A stretch of DNA of 64,000 bases, from NCBI RefSeq assembly GCF_008806755.1, contig NZ_WAAU01000030.1, positions 155,466 through 219,465 on the forward strand, read 5' to 3'. The stretch comes from Tenacibaculum aiptasiae (GTDB taxonomy: Bacteria > Bacteroidota > Bacteroidia > Flavobacteriales > Flavobacteriaceae). The notes beneath the pieces were generated by a model. That model was not told the origin of the DNA, did no database searches, and was given only the letters and a program-made list of their open reading frames with translations. Below are positions 43,400-53,582 of this stretch, in pieces. Position 1 is the stretch's first letter. Each line of letters starts with the position of its first letter. Made by a program: the position numbers and the translations under genes.

Positions 43400-45904
43400 A
43401 TGAGACTAAGACTTACAATACTATTAGTATTCATAACCAGCGTGTTATACTCTCAACTTACATTAAAAGGTAAAGTTGTTGATGAATTCAACAATCCACT
43501 ACCTTTTGTAAATGTGGTTATGAAAAACACAATCTATGGAACCACCACAGATGACGATGGTAGATTCTTTTTAAAAACAAAAAAGTATAGAGGTACTGTA
43601 GAAGTCTCTTTTCTTGGGTTTCAAACACAAACATTTAGTGTAAGTGAAAAAACAAGGTTTTTAAATATTGTACTAAAAGAAGAAAGCAATCAACTAGATG
43701 AAGTTGTTGTAGTTACAAGACCAAAGAAAAGGCTGAAAAAGAAAGAAAATCCTGCTTACCGAATTTTACAAGAAATTTGGAAACGAAAAAGAAAGAATGG
43801 TTTAGATTTAGTTGATTACTATCAATTTAAAAAGCATAAAGCTATTGAAATTGGTATAAATAACTTAGATACCGCTTTTTTAAAGAGAATATTTAAAAAA
43901 GAATACAAACAAGCTATTCAAGAAGTAAAATATGATGATGATGGTGTAAACTATTACATTCCTATATTCTTAAACGAAGAAGTTTCTAATGTATATGGTA
44001 ATAATATTACTAAAGAAGTTAGAAATGATATTGAAGCAGAAAAATCTGAAGGATTGGGTGCTCAAGGATTTGTTTTTGATAGAATGTCGAATACTTTTCA
44101 AAATATTGATGTATTTAAAAATAACATTACCTTACTACAAAGATCTTTTGTAAGTCCATTATCTACGGATGGTTTTGCTACATACGACTATGTGCTATAC
44201 GATAGTATTACTCAAAACGATAAAAAACTTTACAACATTTACTTCTTCCCTATTAGAGAAGGTGATTTAGCTTTTGAAGGAAACTTTTGGGTAGCCGACA
44301 AAAACTTCTCTATCAAAAGAATAAAAATGAAAGTTCGTAAAGAAATTAACTTAAACTTTGTTAGAGGACTTTCATTTGATAAAGAATTCGAAGTTCAAAA
44401 CGATTCTATTTATCTTCCTACCAAAAATGCTTATGATGGTGATTTTACTTTTATTGACAAAAGTGAAACTAATAAAGGTTTAACTATCAAAAAAACAATC
44501 ACATTCAAAGATTATATCTTAGACAAACCTTTGGCTGAGAATTTTTATAAAGAAGAGATTGTAAAAATTAGACCAGATCAGTTTGAAAAAGACAGTACTT
44601 ATTGGGCTTCAACAGATTCTCAAGAAACTAAATCGACATATCAACTTATAGAAAAAGTTAAACAGAAAAAACAAATTAAGAACCTAACGGGTGTTATTAA
44701 TACTGTAGCCAGCGGGTATATAAACACAAAATTTGGTGTACAATTTGGACCTTTTTGGACTGCGTTTGCTAAAAACGAAATAGAAGGATTTAGAACTCGT
44801 ATTGGTTTTAGGACATTTAAAACTAAAGACGATAGATTTAGATTGAACGGTCATGTCGCTTATGGTTTTAAAGACAAAAAATTTAAATACGGTGCCGAGG
44901 CTCGTTATCTTTTATCTTACAAACCTAGAATTGCTGGTGGTTTAGCTTACCAAGACGACATTGAACAATTAGGAAGTGTACTTTTTAATACAACTCAACT
45001 TTTAGGAAATAGTTTTGGTACCTCTGCCCTATTTACACGTGGTAACAACCGTTTTCTTTCAAGAGTTAAAAAAGTAGCTGTTAATGTTGATTTTCAAATT
45101 AAAACCAATCTTCATGTAGGTTTCAACTTAACAAGGTCTAATATTGTTTCTGCTGCTCCAAGTTTATTTTCTATTAATTATTTAGATGAAAATGGAGCTT
45201 TAAGAGATAGAGTTGTAGACGTTTCTTCAGATGTTTATGTTTCTTATACCCCTGGAAGATTTGTATATGGTTACGGTGTAGAAAGACGTTTTGGAAGAAA
45301 CATTTACCCAAGGTTAATATTAAATTATAAAAAAGGACATAGCGGAATTTTAGATGGAACGCATAACTATCATAAGTTACAGTTTCAATATAACCAACCA
45401 TTATTACTTGGGAAATTTGGAGTTTTAGACGCTACATTTGAAGCCGGTAAAACTTTTGGAACTGTTCCTTTGAGTTTATTAAACCCAATTCCCGCCAATC
45501 AATCTTTCTCATTGGTTAGAAATACATTCAGTTTGTTAAACTTTTATGATTTTGTAACAGACACCTATACAGCTACGCACTTAGAACATCACTTTAACGG
45601 ATTCATTTTAAACAGAATTCCTTTAATCAAGAAATTAAAACTAAGAAGTTTGGTTACTTTTAGAGCCGCTTACGGAACCATATCAGACGCAAATAGAGCT
45701 ATAAACCGATCAGACATTAGTTATAATACACCTGAAAAACTGTATTACGAATACGGATTTGGTATTGAAAATATTGGATATGGAAACCTTCGTTTCTTAA
45801 GAGTTGACGCTATTTGGAGGTCTGATTATGCTTTACCTGCAGGCTCTACAATTGCACCAACTCCAAAGTTTGCAATTCGTATAGGAATTAGACCTGGCTT
45901 ATAA
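43400..45904 (+). CDS. DUF5686 / carboxypeptidase-regulatory-like outer-membrane protein
   Basis: 834 residues with a signal peptide (MRLRLTILLVFITSVLYSQ). A CarboxypepD_reg-like beta-sandwich covers about 20-95 (LKGKVVDEFNNPLPFVNVVM, TTDDDGRFFLKT), as in TonB-dependent receptors. The DUF5686 region follows (about 110-834) with many barrel-like strands and a C-terminus FAIRIGIRPGL. The N-terminal domain may serve interaction with envelope partners. Function unknown. Confidence 0.87.
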   Translation: MRLRLTILLVFITSVLYSQLTLKGKVVDEFNNPLPFVNVVMKNTIYGTTTDDDGRFFLKTKKYRGTVEVSFLGFQTQTFSVSEKTRFLNIVLKEESNQLDEVVVVTRPKKRLKKKENPAYRILQEIWKRKRKNGLDLVDYYQFKKHKAIEIGINNLDTAFLKRIFKKEYKQAIQEVKYDDDGVNYYIPIFLNEEVSNVYGNNITKEVRNDIEAEKSEGLGAQGFVFDRMSNTFQNIDVFKNNITLLQRSFVSPLSTDGFATYDYVLYDSITQNDKKLYNIYFFPIREGDLAFEGNFWVADKNFSIKRIKMKVRKEINLNFVRGLSFDKEFEVQNDSIYLPTKNAYDGDFTFIDKSETNKGLTIKKTITFKDYILDKPLAENFYKEEIVKIRPDQFEKDSTYWASTDSQETKSTYQLIEKVKQKKQIKNLTGVINTVASGYINTKFGVQFGPFWTAFAKNEIEGFRTRIGFRTFKTKDDRFRLNGHVAYGFKDKKFKYGAEARYLLSYKPRIAGGLAYQDDIEQLGSVLFNTTQLLGNSFGTSALFTRGNNRFLSRVKKVAVNVDFQIKTNLHVGFNLTRSNIVSAAPSLFSINYLDENGALRDRVVDVSSDVYVSYTPGRFVYGYGVERRFGRNIYPRLILNYKKGHSGILDGTHNYHKLQFQYNQPLLLGKFGVLDATFEAGKTFGTVPLSLLNPIPANQSFSLVRNTFSLLNFYDFVTDTYTATHLEHHFNGFILNRIPLIKKLKLRSLVTFRAAYGTISDANRAINRSDISYNTPEKLYYEYGFGIENIGYGNLRFLRVDAIWRSDYALPAGSTIAPTPKFAIRIGIRPGL

Positions 45905-45962
45905 TCATTCTTTTAACCATAAAATAACAGCAATTTACCCTTTAAAAACGGTAATTAATTAG

Positions 45963-45970
45963 TACTTTTG
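45963..45970 (+). promoter_or_regulatory. -7 box for the soluble pyrophosphatase gene
   Basis: TACTTTTG matches TAnnTTTG exactly, 35 nt before the ATG at 46006. Confidence 0.5.
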
Positions 45971-46005
45971 CTGTCCGATTTTAGAAACGAAGAAAAGCAA
46001 GATAT

Positions 46006-46533
46006 ATGACTGCAAAAGAAAGAAAGACAGTAGATGTTTTAATTGAAATTCCAAAAGGAAGTAGAAATAAATACGAATATGATTTTGATTTAGGGAAAAT
46101 TCGCTTTGATAGAATGTTATTTTCATCAATGATGTACCCTGGAGATTACGGTTTCATTCCACAAACTTTAGCTTTAGATGGAGATCCGTTAGACGTATTA
46201 GTGTTAGGTGCTGAGCCAACTTTTCCTATGTGTGTAATGGAAGTTAAACCTATTGGTGTTTTTCACATGGCTGATGAAAAAGGTCCAGATGAGAAGATAG
46301 TTTGTGTACCTGTTTCTGATCCAATTTGGAATAACTACAATGATATTTCAGACTTAAATCCACACCGTCAAAAAGAAATCACTCACTTCTTCCAAGTTTA
46401 TAAAGACTTAGAAAAAAAGAAAGTAGATATTGGTGATTGGGGTAATGCTGATGAGGCTTATGAAATCTTAGATAAGTGTCTTGAGCGCTACGAAAACAGC
46501 GAGCATAAAGCTAACGGAAACTTCACTATTTAA
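46006..46533 (+). CDS. ppa: Inorganic pyrophosphatase, family I
   Basis: 175 residues, family I length. Motifs: EIPKGSRNKYEYD, MYPGDYGFIPQTLALDGDPLDVL in two parts (the DxDPxD catalytic signature region), and KGPDEKIVCVP. Hydrolyses PPi to two phosphates in the cytoplasm. A membrane pyrophosphatase gene follows after a strong terminator, so the two enzymes for the same substrate are adjacent but transcribed separately. Confidence 0.96.
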   Translation: MTAKERKTVDVLIEIPKGSRNKYEYDFDLGKIRFDRMLFSSMMYPGDYGFIPQTLALDGDPLDVLVLGAEPTFPMCVMEVKPIGVFHMADEKGPDEKIVCVPVSDPIWNNYNDISDLNPHRQKEITHFFQVYKDLEKKKVDIGDWGNADEAYEILDKCLERYENSEHKANGNFTI

Positions 46534-46555
46534 AAAAGTTTTCAATAAAAATTAT

Positions 46556-46589
46556 AAAAAACCTCTCAGAAGCATCTGAGAGGTTTTTT
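46556..46589 (+). terminator. ppa terminator
   Basis: 15-bp stem AAAAAACCTCTCAGA / TCTGAGAGGTTTTTT with a 4-nt loop, 22 nt after the ppa stop. Confidence 0.88.
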
Positions 46590-46646
46590 GTTTAGTCGCT
46601 GATTTTGTTATATTTACAACACTTATAACTAATCAAATTACTAAAC

Positions 46647-49052
46647 ATGAAACAAAACATGATCTATTTGCCAATAGCCTTGGCAATTTTAGGGCTTATT
46701 TTTATGTACATAAAAATGGTCTGGGTAAAAAAACAAGATGCAGGAAATGACAAGATGAAATCCATTTCCAAAAGTATTAAAGAAGGAGCTCTTGCTTTTT
46801 TAGCCGCCGAATATCGACTACTACTAATTTTTGTAATTATTGCCTCCGCGGCCTTGTTCGGAATTTCTCAATTAGTCGATACCACAAGTATCATGATTGT
46901 TCCCGCTTTTATTATAGGAGCTATATTTTCTGCCTTAGCAGGAAACATTGGAATGCGTATTGCAACCGATGCCAATGCTAGAACCGCCGAAGCTGCCAAA
47001 ACCAGTTTACCACAAGCTTTAAAAGTATCTTTTGGAGGTGGAACTGTAATGGGACTTGGTGTAGCAGGATTGGCTGTTTTAGGATTAAGTTTATTCTTTT
47101 TAATATTTATTGGACAATTTTTAACTACAGGAGGAAACTTTTACAATGAAATGACCATTGTTTTAGAAGCCTTAGCTGGTTTTTCTCTTGGAGCTGAGTC
47201 TATTGCTTTATTTGCACGTGTTGGTGGAGGTATTTATACCAAAGCTGCGGATGTTGGTGCTGATTTAGTAGGAAAAGTAGAAGCTGGTATTCCTGAAGAT
47301 GATCCACGTAACCCTGCAACTATTGCAGATAACGTTGGTGATAATGTAGGTGATGTTGCCGGAATGGGTGCCGACTTATTTGGTTCGTATGTTGCTACCG
47401 TTTTAGCCGCCATGGTATTAGGTAATTATGTTATTAGAGACATGTCTACCTCAACTCCTTTTACTGATGAATTTAACAATATGGGACCTATACTATTGCC
47501 ACTGGTAATAGCAGGTGTTGGTGTGGTAGCATCTATTATTGGAACTTTCTTAGTTGGAATTAAAGATAATACTGCAAAAGAAGCAGAAGTACAGAAAGCA
47601 CTAGACACAGGAAACTGGGCTTCGATTTTAATCACCTTAGCTGCTAGTTTCTTTTTAATTAAATGGATGTTACCAGAAACAATGCAAATGAACTTCTTTG
47701 GAGAAGGTTTAAGAGACGTTTCGTCAATGAATGTATTCTGGGCTGCTTGTATAGGATTGGCTGTAGGAGCTTTAATTTCTATGGTTACTTCACACTACAC
47801 TAGTTTAGGTAAAAAACCGGTGTTAGATATTGTACAAAATAGTGCTACCGGTGCTGGAACAAATATTATTGCTGGTTTAGCTGTAGGAATGAAATCTACT
47901 TTCTTATCGGTTATTTTATTTGCAGCTGCTATTTATGGTTCCTACTTCTTTGCTGGATTTTATGGTGTGGCTTTAGCTGCTTCTGCAATGATGGCGACTA
48001 CTGCAATGCAATTAGCAATTGATGCATTTGGACCTATTGCCGATAATGCTGGTGGTGTTGCTGAAATGAGCGAATTAGAAGAACACGTACGTGAGCGTAC
48101 TGATATATTAGATTCTGTTGGAAATACCACAGCAGCAGTTGGAAAAGGTTTTGCAATTGCTTCTGCTGCCTTAACTGCCTTAGCTTTATTTGCTGCTTAT
48201 GTAACTTTTACTGGTATTGATGGAATTAATATTTTTAAAGCCGATGTATTAGCTATGTTGTTTGTTGGAGGAATGATTCCTGTAATATTCTCAGCATTAG
48301 CAATGCAATCAGTGGGAAAAGCTGCTATGGAAATGGTACATGAGGTACGTCGTCAGTTTAGAGAAATTCCAGGTATCATGGAAGGAACTGGAACTCCTGA
48401 ATATGCTAAGTGTGTAGATATTTCTACAAAAGCAGCCTTAAAAGAAATGATTTTACCAGGATTAATTACCATTATTACACCAATTATTATTGGAGTTGTT
48501 TTTGGTGCTGAACCATTAGGTGGTTATATGGCTGGAGTTTGTGTATCTGGTGTAATGTGGGCTATTTTCCAAAACAATGCCGGAGGTGCTTGGGACAATG
48601 CTAAAAAATCGTTCGAAGCTGGTGTTGAAATTAACGGAGAAATGACGTATAAAGGTTCTGATGCACACAAAGCTGCAGTTACTGGAGATACAGTAGGTGA
48701 TCCTTTTAAAGATACTTCTGGACCTTCTATGAATATTTTAATCAAGCTTACTTGTTTAGTTGGATTGGTAATTGCGCCTATTTTAGGTGGACATACTTCA
48801 GATTCTCATGCCACTAACGAAATTAAAAAAGAAATCAAAGTAGAAATGAAATCTACCGACGGTGAAACTGCCGTAGCTGTGGTTACCACATCAAAAACTG
48901 AAAATGGTGAAACAATTTCCGAAACAGAAACCATTGAAGGAACCGTAGAAGAAGTAAAACAAAAAGTAGAAGAAACCACTGATAAAAATGCTTCTGTAGA
49001 AGTTAAAAAAGTTATCAAAGAAGTAGAAGAAAAAACTGAAAAGAAAGAATAG
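46647..49052 (+). CDS. hppA: Membrane-bound ion-translocating pyrophosphatase
   Basis: 801 residues with about 16 membrane segments. Catalytic motifs: [40 protein letters not shown], and [15 protein letters not shown]. The segment [10 protein letters not shown] has Ala where K+-independent enzymes have Lys, which predicts a K+-dependent enzyme. Such enzymes pump Na+ or Na+/H+; the ion was not determined here. The last 80 residues, after the final membrane helix, form a charged Glu/Lys/Thr-rich tail not present in well-studied members. Confidence 0.93.
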   Translation: MKQNMIYLPIALAILGLIFMYIKMVWVKKQDAGNDKMKSISKSIKEGALAFLAAEYRLLLIFVIIASAALFGISQLVDTTSIMIVPAFIIGAIFSALAGNIGMRIATDANARTAEAAKTSLPQALKVSFGGGTVMGLGVAGLAVLGLSLFFLIFIGQFLTTGGNFYNEMTIVLEALAGFSLGAESIALFARVGGGIYTKAADVGADLVGKVEAGIPEDDPRNPATIADNVGDNVGDVAGMGADLFGSYVATVLAAMVLGNYVIRDMSTSTPFTDEFNNMGPILLPLVIAGVGVVASIIGTFLVGIKDNTAKEAEVQKALDTGNWASILITLAASFFLIKWMLPETMQMNFFGEGLRDVSSMNVFWAACIGLAVGALISMVTSHYTSLGKKPVLDIVQNSATGAGTNIIAGLAVGMKSTFLSVILFAAAIYGSYFFAGFYGVALAASAMMATTAMQLAIDAFGPIADNAGGVAEMSELEEHVRERTDILDSVGNTTAAVGKGFAIASAALTALALFAAYVTFTGIDGINIFKADVLAMLFVGGMIPVIFSALAMQSVGKAAMEMVHEVRRQFREIPGIMEGTGTPEYAKCVDISTKAALKEMILPGLITIITPIIIGVVFGAEPLGGYMAGVCVSGVMWAIFQNNAGGAWDNAKKSFEAGVEINGEMTYKGSDAHKAAVTGDTVGDPFKDTSGPSMNILIKLTCLVGLVIAPILGGHTSDSHATNEIKKEIKVEMKSTDGETAVAVVTTSKTENGETISETETIEGTVEEVKQKVEETTDKNASVEVKKVIKEVEEKTEKKE

Positions 49053-49074
49053 TTTTTCACACTATATAAATAAT

Positions 49075-49106
49075 AAAACCTCACAGTTATTTTACTGTGA
49101 GGTTTT
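49075..49106. terminator. Bidirectional terminator hairpin after hppA
   Basis: 13-bp stem AAAACCTCACAGT / ACTGTGAGGTTTT with a 6-nt loop and T run, between hppA and the convergent hypothetical gene. Confidence 0.87.
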
Positions 49107-49128
49107 TTTATAAATAATTTCTATTTTC

Positions 49129-50010
49129 TTATTTTTTAATCAATTCAAATACTTTATCTCCTAAACTAACAAATTCATTTTTATAATCTGTCTTTCTTTT
49201 ATGTAGATGAATATCTCCGTTCTCTTTGAGATTTATTAAAAAACTAAATCCTTTACTATTATTATTTAATATATCCTCGTTAATGATAATTAAATCAGAT
49301 TTATATGGCAAACCACAATAAACATCTGTTGAAAAATAAAATGTAAAATTCTCAAATTTATCAAATCCACTTGCAACACCACTCTTATGAATTTTAAAGT
49401 TGTTGCTAAGAATATTCCCAGAACTATCTTTTACAATATACTTCCCTACTAGCGTTTTTAATCTCGTGTAATGATAAATTGGATTAGGAAATGGATTATC
49501 AGCATCAAATCCTGATTCAACTCTTGTAAAACGAATTGACCTTTCTTTTTTTCCTTTTCCTTTTAACTTATAGAGCGTTAAACTATTTTTATTAACATCC
49601 CATTTTAAATGAGATATAGATTTAGTATCATAATAATCTGTTTTAATTATTTTATAATATCCTAAAGAGTCTTTTTGATTTAAATTTAATTTAAAACTCC
49701 CTTGTTCTCTTATAGTATCATTTCCTTGTAATATATAATCAGAAACCTCAGGGTAAATTAAGTGATCATGAAGTACAGAATACCCTATATTTAAAATTTC
49801 ATTTTTCACTTCTTTAGTATTGATTCTCAAACCAACCGGACTCCCAAAATAAAAATCTCCTTTAGATTTAACTGCACTTTTTGTCTTTTCAAAAGAATTA
49901 TAATAATCTTCTGCTATCCATACCCCTTCAAGTTTCTTTAAATCTCTCTTAATTTTCTGTCCAAAACAAAAAGTATTAAAACCTATTAGCAGCAACAGTA
50001 TCTTTTTCAT
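49129..50010 (-). CDS. Secreted hypothetical protein, lipocalin-like start
   Basis: 293 residues with a signal peptide (MKKILLLLIGFNTFCFGQ). The mature protein begins LKKLEGVWIAEDYYNSFEKT, a start seen in lipocalin-like secreted Bacteroidota proteins. Later strands (SLTLYKLKGKGKKERSIRF, GSFKLNLNQK) fit a beta-barrel. No catalytic residues recognised. Monocistronic and convergent to hppA. Confidence 0.65.
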   Translation of the reverse strand: MKKILLLLIGFNTFCFGQKIKRDLKKLEGVWIAEDYYNSFEKTKSAVKSKGDFYFGSPVGLRINTKEVKNEILNIGYSVLHDHLIYPEVSDYILQGNDTIREQGSFKLNLNQKDSLGYYKIIKTDYYDTKSISHLKWDVNKNSLTLYKLKGKGKKERSIRFTRVESGFDADNPFPNPIYHYTRLKTLVGKYIVKDSSGNILSNNFKIHKSGVASGFDKFENFTFYFSTDVYCGLPYKSDLIIINEDILNNNSKGFSFLINLKENGDIHLHKRKTDYKNEFVSLGDKVFELIKK

Positions 50011-50072
50011 TTCTTTTTAAATTTAATAATTTATAATACCAAAACATTAGTAATGCAATATTATTGTTAACC

Positions 50073-50915
50073 TTAAAACATAAACCTCAACGCATCTCCC
50101 GTAGTTTTTTGAGCAAGTATATTAATCGCGTTTTCTGAGAGCTGTAATACACGAGGATAACCTCCTGTAACCTGACAATCTCGCATTAATACAATCAATT
50201 TCCCAGAAGGCGTTAATTGTATTGTACCTGGCAATACTCCTGAAGTTAACATCGAATCAAAATTGTTGGGAACAACCTCATTTAATCGATATCCCATACG
50301 ACTATTATCTGATGAAATGGTAAATAGAGTTTCTTGAAGTAATTTTATTTGTTCAAAAGAAAGCATGTTAAATTCTGGACCTTTAAAACACGAAATATTT
50401 TCAGAAGTAAAATGTTTTGATTGTACTTTAACCGTAGCAAAACTTCTTTGCAATTGGTTTTTTATAGTTTTTATCGGTATAACAGCTTCTTTTTTTAATA
50501 TAAAATCTGGCGTGATTCCTTTGTAAAAACTTCGGCTTTTAAGAAGTTTAGCTGTTTTTAACCCTCCCAAGACTCCTATATACGTTCGCACCCCATAGTT
50601 TCTTTTTCCAAAAGATAATATTGTTCCTTTTGTAACTCTTTGTACTGAGTTTAGTTTAATAGATACATCATTTAACTTAGGAGAAAAGTCAGCTCCTGTA
50701 ATACAAATAAAAGTATCTGTTAAAAATTCTAGTTTACAACCTCCAAAAGTAACTTCTATAAGCGCTGCATCTTCGTTATTATGTAATAAATGATTAGCTA
50801 ATTGTGCAGAATAAGCATCCATTACTCCAGAAACTGGCACTCCAATTTTCCGACATCCTTTTCTACCGCTATCTTGTATAGAACTATAAATTCCAGAAGC
50901 CAATACTTTAATCAT
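50073..50915 (-). CDS. pxpC: 5-oxoprolinase subunit C (biotin-dependent-carboxyltransferase-like)
   Basis: 280 residues. Family motifs: GIYSSIQDSGRKGCRKIGVP, GVMDAYSAQLANHLL, SSDNSRMGYRL, GVLPGTIQLTPSGKLIVLM and the C-terminal DCQVTGGYPRVLQLSE. PxpABC hydrolyses 5-oxoproline to glutamate using ATP. PxpB and PxpC act together on the ring. Overlaps pxpB by 8 nt and is the last gene of the operon. Confidence 0.93.
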   Translation of the reverse strand: MIKVLASGIYSSIQDSGRKGCRKIGVPVSGVMDAYSAQLANHLLHNNEDAALIEVTFGGCKLEFLTDTFICITGADFSPKLNDVSIKLNSVQRVTKGTILSFGKRNYGVRTYIGVLGGLKTAKLLKSRSFYKGITPDFILKKEAVIPIKTIKNQLQRSFATVKVQSKHFTSENISCFKGPEFNMLSFEQIKLLQETLFTISSDNSRMGYRLNEVVPNNFDSMLTSGVLPGTIQLTPSGKLIVLMRDCQVTGGYPRVLQLSENAINILAQKTTGDALRFMF

Positions 50916-51627
50916 CTAACAGTGTTTTTGTTAATTGATATTTTTCCTTTTGCTCTACTATCTTTTCGTATTCTGAGAGTATTATTGGCACAAACTGAAT
51001 TTTGTCTCCTGACTTTGCAAAACATGGTGTTTCTTTTGTGATATCAAACAATGATATTGGAGTTTGCCCTATAATATTCCATCCTCCTGCACTCTCCTGC
51101 GGATAAATCCCTGTCTGACTTCCTCCTATTGCCACCGACCCTTTGGGTACTTTTAATCTTGGTGTGGCTTTTCTAGGAAAATGCAAACATTTTTCTAAAC
51201 CTCCTAAATATAAAAAGCCTGGTAAGAAACCTATAAAATACACACTATACTGAGGAGCACTATGCTTTTGCACAAGCTCTTCTGGTGTTAACTGTAAGTT
51301 TTTTGCTAGTTCTTGTAAATCTATCCCAAACTGTGGCTCATAACATACTGGTATTTCCCATAAATAGTTTGACTCTTCTGCAATTACACTACTGTCTTCA
51401 TATAATTCTTGTAGTGATGTTATTTCTTGTTTTTTAGGCTCTTCCTTATAAACAAGCATTAATGAATGATAGCCTATAATGCTATCTTCTATCAGTTCTG
51501 ATTTCTCCGAACTTACAAGCTGCTCAAACCGTGTAATATCCCGAATAACTTCTTCTGATATTGCTGCAGTCCATTCTATTAAAATGGTTCGTTCTCCAAA
51601 AAACGTGTATGTTGGCTTTTTAAACAA
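50908..51627 (-). CDS. pxpB: 5-oxoprolinase subunit B (KipI-like)
   Basis: 239 residues. KipI/allophanate-hydrolase-subunit-1 motifs: FGERTILIEW near the N-terminus, YSVYFIGFLPGFLYLGGL, PRLKVPKGSVAIGGSQTGIY, and QESAGGWNIIGQTP. Overlaps pxpA by 8 nt and pxpC by 8 nt, so translation is coupled through the three subunits. Confidence 0.93.
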   Translation of the reverse strand: MFKKPTYTFFGERTILIEWTAAISEEVIRDITRFEQLVSSEKSELIEDSIIGYHSLMLVYKEEPKKQEITSLQELYEDSSVIAEESNYLWEIPVCYEPQFGIDLQELAKNLQLTPEELVQKHSAPQYSVYFIGFLPGFLYLGGLEKCLHFPRKATPRLKVPKGSVAIGGSQTGIYPQESAGGWNIIGQTPISLFDITKETPCFAKSGDKIQFVPIILSEYEKIVEQKEKYQLTKTLLDD

Positions 51628-52360
51628 CGTTGATATTATTTTCTGTAAGCTTTGTATGAATATACTTCACTAATTCTACCGCATTTTCTGTATCTCCATG
51701 TACACAAATGGTATCGGCTAGTATTTCCTTAACTCCTGTAATTGTAGCTACTTTTTTATCTACAATCATCCTTTGTATATGCAAAAACACTGCTTCTCTA
51801 TCAGTAATCATAGCATTCTCTTGACTTCTCGACACCAATGTTAAGTCTCCATTATAGTTTCTATCAGCAAAAGCTTCGTATTGTATTTGCAAATTATTTT
51901 TTAAAGCTTCTTCTGCTATTACTGAATTATACGGAACATATAAATATACTTCTGGACTTGTATTTTGTATTGCTTTTATAACCAATTGCGCCACTCCTCT
52001 ACTCTTAGCTATTAAATTATACAAAGCACCATGTGGTTTTATATGGTGTAGTTTTTCTCCTTGTAACGCAGCTCTTTCTTTCAGTAAATTAATTTGACTT
52101 TCTATACTGTACTGAAGTTCTTTTTCTGAAATATCCAACACAACTCTTCCAAAGTTTTCTCTGTCTGGAAATGAAGGATGTGCTCCAATTTTCACTTTGT
52201 TATTTTTCGCCAGACTTATTACATGATCAATAATTTTTACACTACCAGCATGTGCTCCGCATGCTATATTACAGGAAGATATATAAGGCATCAAAGTTGC
52301 TTCGTTTCCAATGCCTTCGCCTACATCACAATTAATATCTATAGATAATTTAGAATACAT
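51620..52360 (-). CDS. pxpA: 5-oxoprolinase subunit A (LamB/YcsF)
   Basis: 246 residues. Motifs of the LamB/YcsF family: IDINCDVGEGIGNEATLMPY, ISSCNIACGAHAG, IGAHPSFPDRENFGR, HIKPHGALYN and DTICVHGDTENAVEL at the C-terminus. Part of the ATP-dependent 5-oxoprolinase with PxpB and PxpC. Overlaps the NRAMP-like transporter gene by 11 nt. Confidence 0.94.
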   Translation of the reverse strand: MYSKLSIDINCDVGEGIGNEATLMPYISSCNIACGAHAGSVKIIDHVISLAKNNKVKIGAHPSFPDRENFGRVVLDISEKELQYSIESQINLLKERAALQGEKLHHIKPHGALYNLIAKSRGVAQLVIKAIQNTSPEVYLYVPYNSVIAEEALKNNLQIQYEAFADRNYNGDLTLVSRSQENAMITDREAVFLHIQRMIVDKKVATITGVKEILADTICVHGDTENAVELVKYIHTKLTENNINVV

Positions 52361-53582
52361 TAAATACCTTTAAAATACTTTTTAGTCCTAAGAATATACT
52401 AATTCCTAAAATTAAAAACCCAATAATATTTTGAGTTTTTGTATTACTATATTTTCCTAGTAATGATTTTTTATTCATAATCCACAATAGAATTCCTGCT
52501 ATAATTGGCAACAGCATTCCATTAGCTATTTGTGCAAACTTGATAATTTCAATTGGTTTTATTCCTATAGAAGAAAATACTACCCCTATCAATAAAATAA
52601 ACATCCAAACTGCTCTAAACTTTTTAGACTTTAATCCTTCTTTCCATCCTAAACATCCTTTTGCTACATAGGCCGCCGCCAAAGGTGCTGTGATTGCCGA
52701 TGTAATTCCAGCTGCAAACAATCCTAATGCTAAAAAGTATTTAGAAAAACTTCCGTATAATGGTTCTAATCCTTTAGCTAAATCGGCTGCATTATTTATT
52801 TCTGATGAATTGATAGCTGCTGCTGAAATTATAATTGCCATAGAAACCAATCCTCCCAACACAATAGAAACTATTGTATCTTTTTTTGCAAACGATAAAT
52901 CTTCCGAAGTTTTCCATTTTTCCTTTACTAAAGAAGCATGTAAAAATAAGTTATATGGTACTACCGTAGTTCCTATTAGTCCTATTATGGTTAACAAACT
53001 TTTCTCTGGAAATTTAGGAATCAACATTCCTTTTATAATCTCTAAAAAATTTGGCTTTGTTACAATTGCTGTTATTAAAAAAGAAACACTCATTAAAATA
53101 ACCAAAGTAACCAAAGCTCGTTCTAAAAACTTATAATTTCCTATGTATAAAAGAATAAAAGCAATGATTCCAATGATTAAACTCATTACATTTACCGTAA
53201 AACCACCAAAAGAAAACAACCAACTACCAAATACGGTTTCTAAACCTAAAATTCCACCACTTATATTTCCAGCTTCGTAAGATGCATTCCCAACAACAAT
53301 AGCTGACAGTATTAAAACTGTAATAAATTGTTTAAAAAAAGGCGATTTTATTTCTTCTCTTATTACTTCCGATAATCCTTTTTGAGAAATTATCCCCAAC
53401 CTTGCTGCCATTTCTTGTAATACAATGGTAGCGATAATGGACAATAACATTGCCCATAATAAATTCATTCCAAAATTAACTCCTGCGAGTGTACACAATG
53501 TTACAGTTCCTGGACCAATAAAAGCTGCTGCTACTAAAGTTCCAGGACCTATATTTTGAAATAGTTTTTTAATCATTATCAA
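52350..53582 (-). CDS. NRAMP-related transporter of the pxp operon
   Basis: 410 residues (a start two codons later, 53576, is equally possible), about 11 membrane segments. NRAMP fold is recognisable, but the helix-1 metal motif DPGN reads GPGT (23-26, FIGPGTVTL) and the helix-6 MPH motif reads VPYN (208-211). The metal-binding Asp, Asn, Met and His are thus missing. A related transporter (YcsG) sits with pxp genes in Bacillus. A substrate other than Mn2+/Fe2+, perhaps 5-oxoproline or another organic compound, is my inference. Confidence 0.85.
   Translation of the reverse strand: MIMIKKLFQNIGPGTLVAAAFIGPGTVTLCTLAGVNFGMNLLWAMLLSIIATIVLQEMAARLGIISQKGLSEVIREEIKSPFFKQFITVLILSAIVVGNASYEAGNISGGILGLETVFGSWLFSFGGFTVNVMSLIIGIIAFILLYIGNYKFLERALVTLVILMSVSFLITAIVTKPNFLEIIKGMLIPKFPEKSLLTIIGLIGTTVVPYNLFLHASLVKEKWKTSEDLSFAKKDTIVSIVLGGLVSMAIIISAAAINSSEINNAADLAKGLEPLYGSFSKYFLALGLFAAGITSAITAPLAAAYVAKGCLGWKEGLKSKKFRAVWMFILLIGVVFSSIGIKPIEIIKFAQIANGMLLPIIAGILLWIMNKKSLLGKYSNTKTQNIIGFLILGISIFLGLKSILKVFNVF

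Noticed and set aside
49129..50010. Lipocalin enzyme or lysozyme inhibitor
   Set aside because: Only the LEGVWIAEDYYN start suggests it; no specific residues support a named function.
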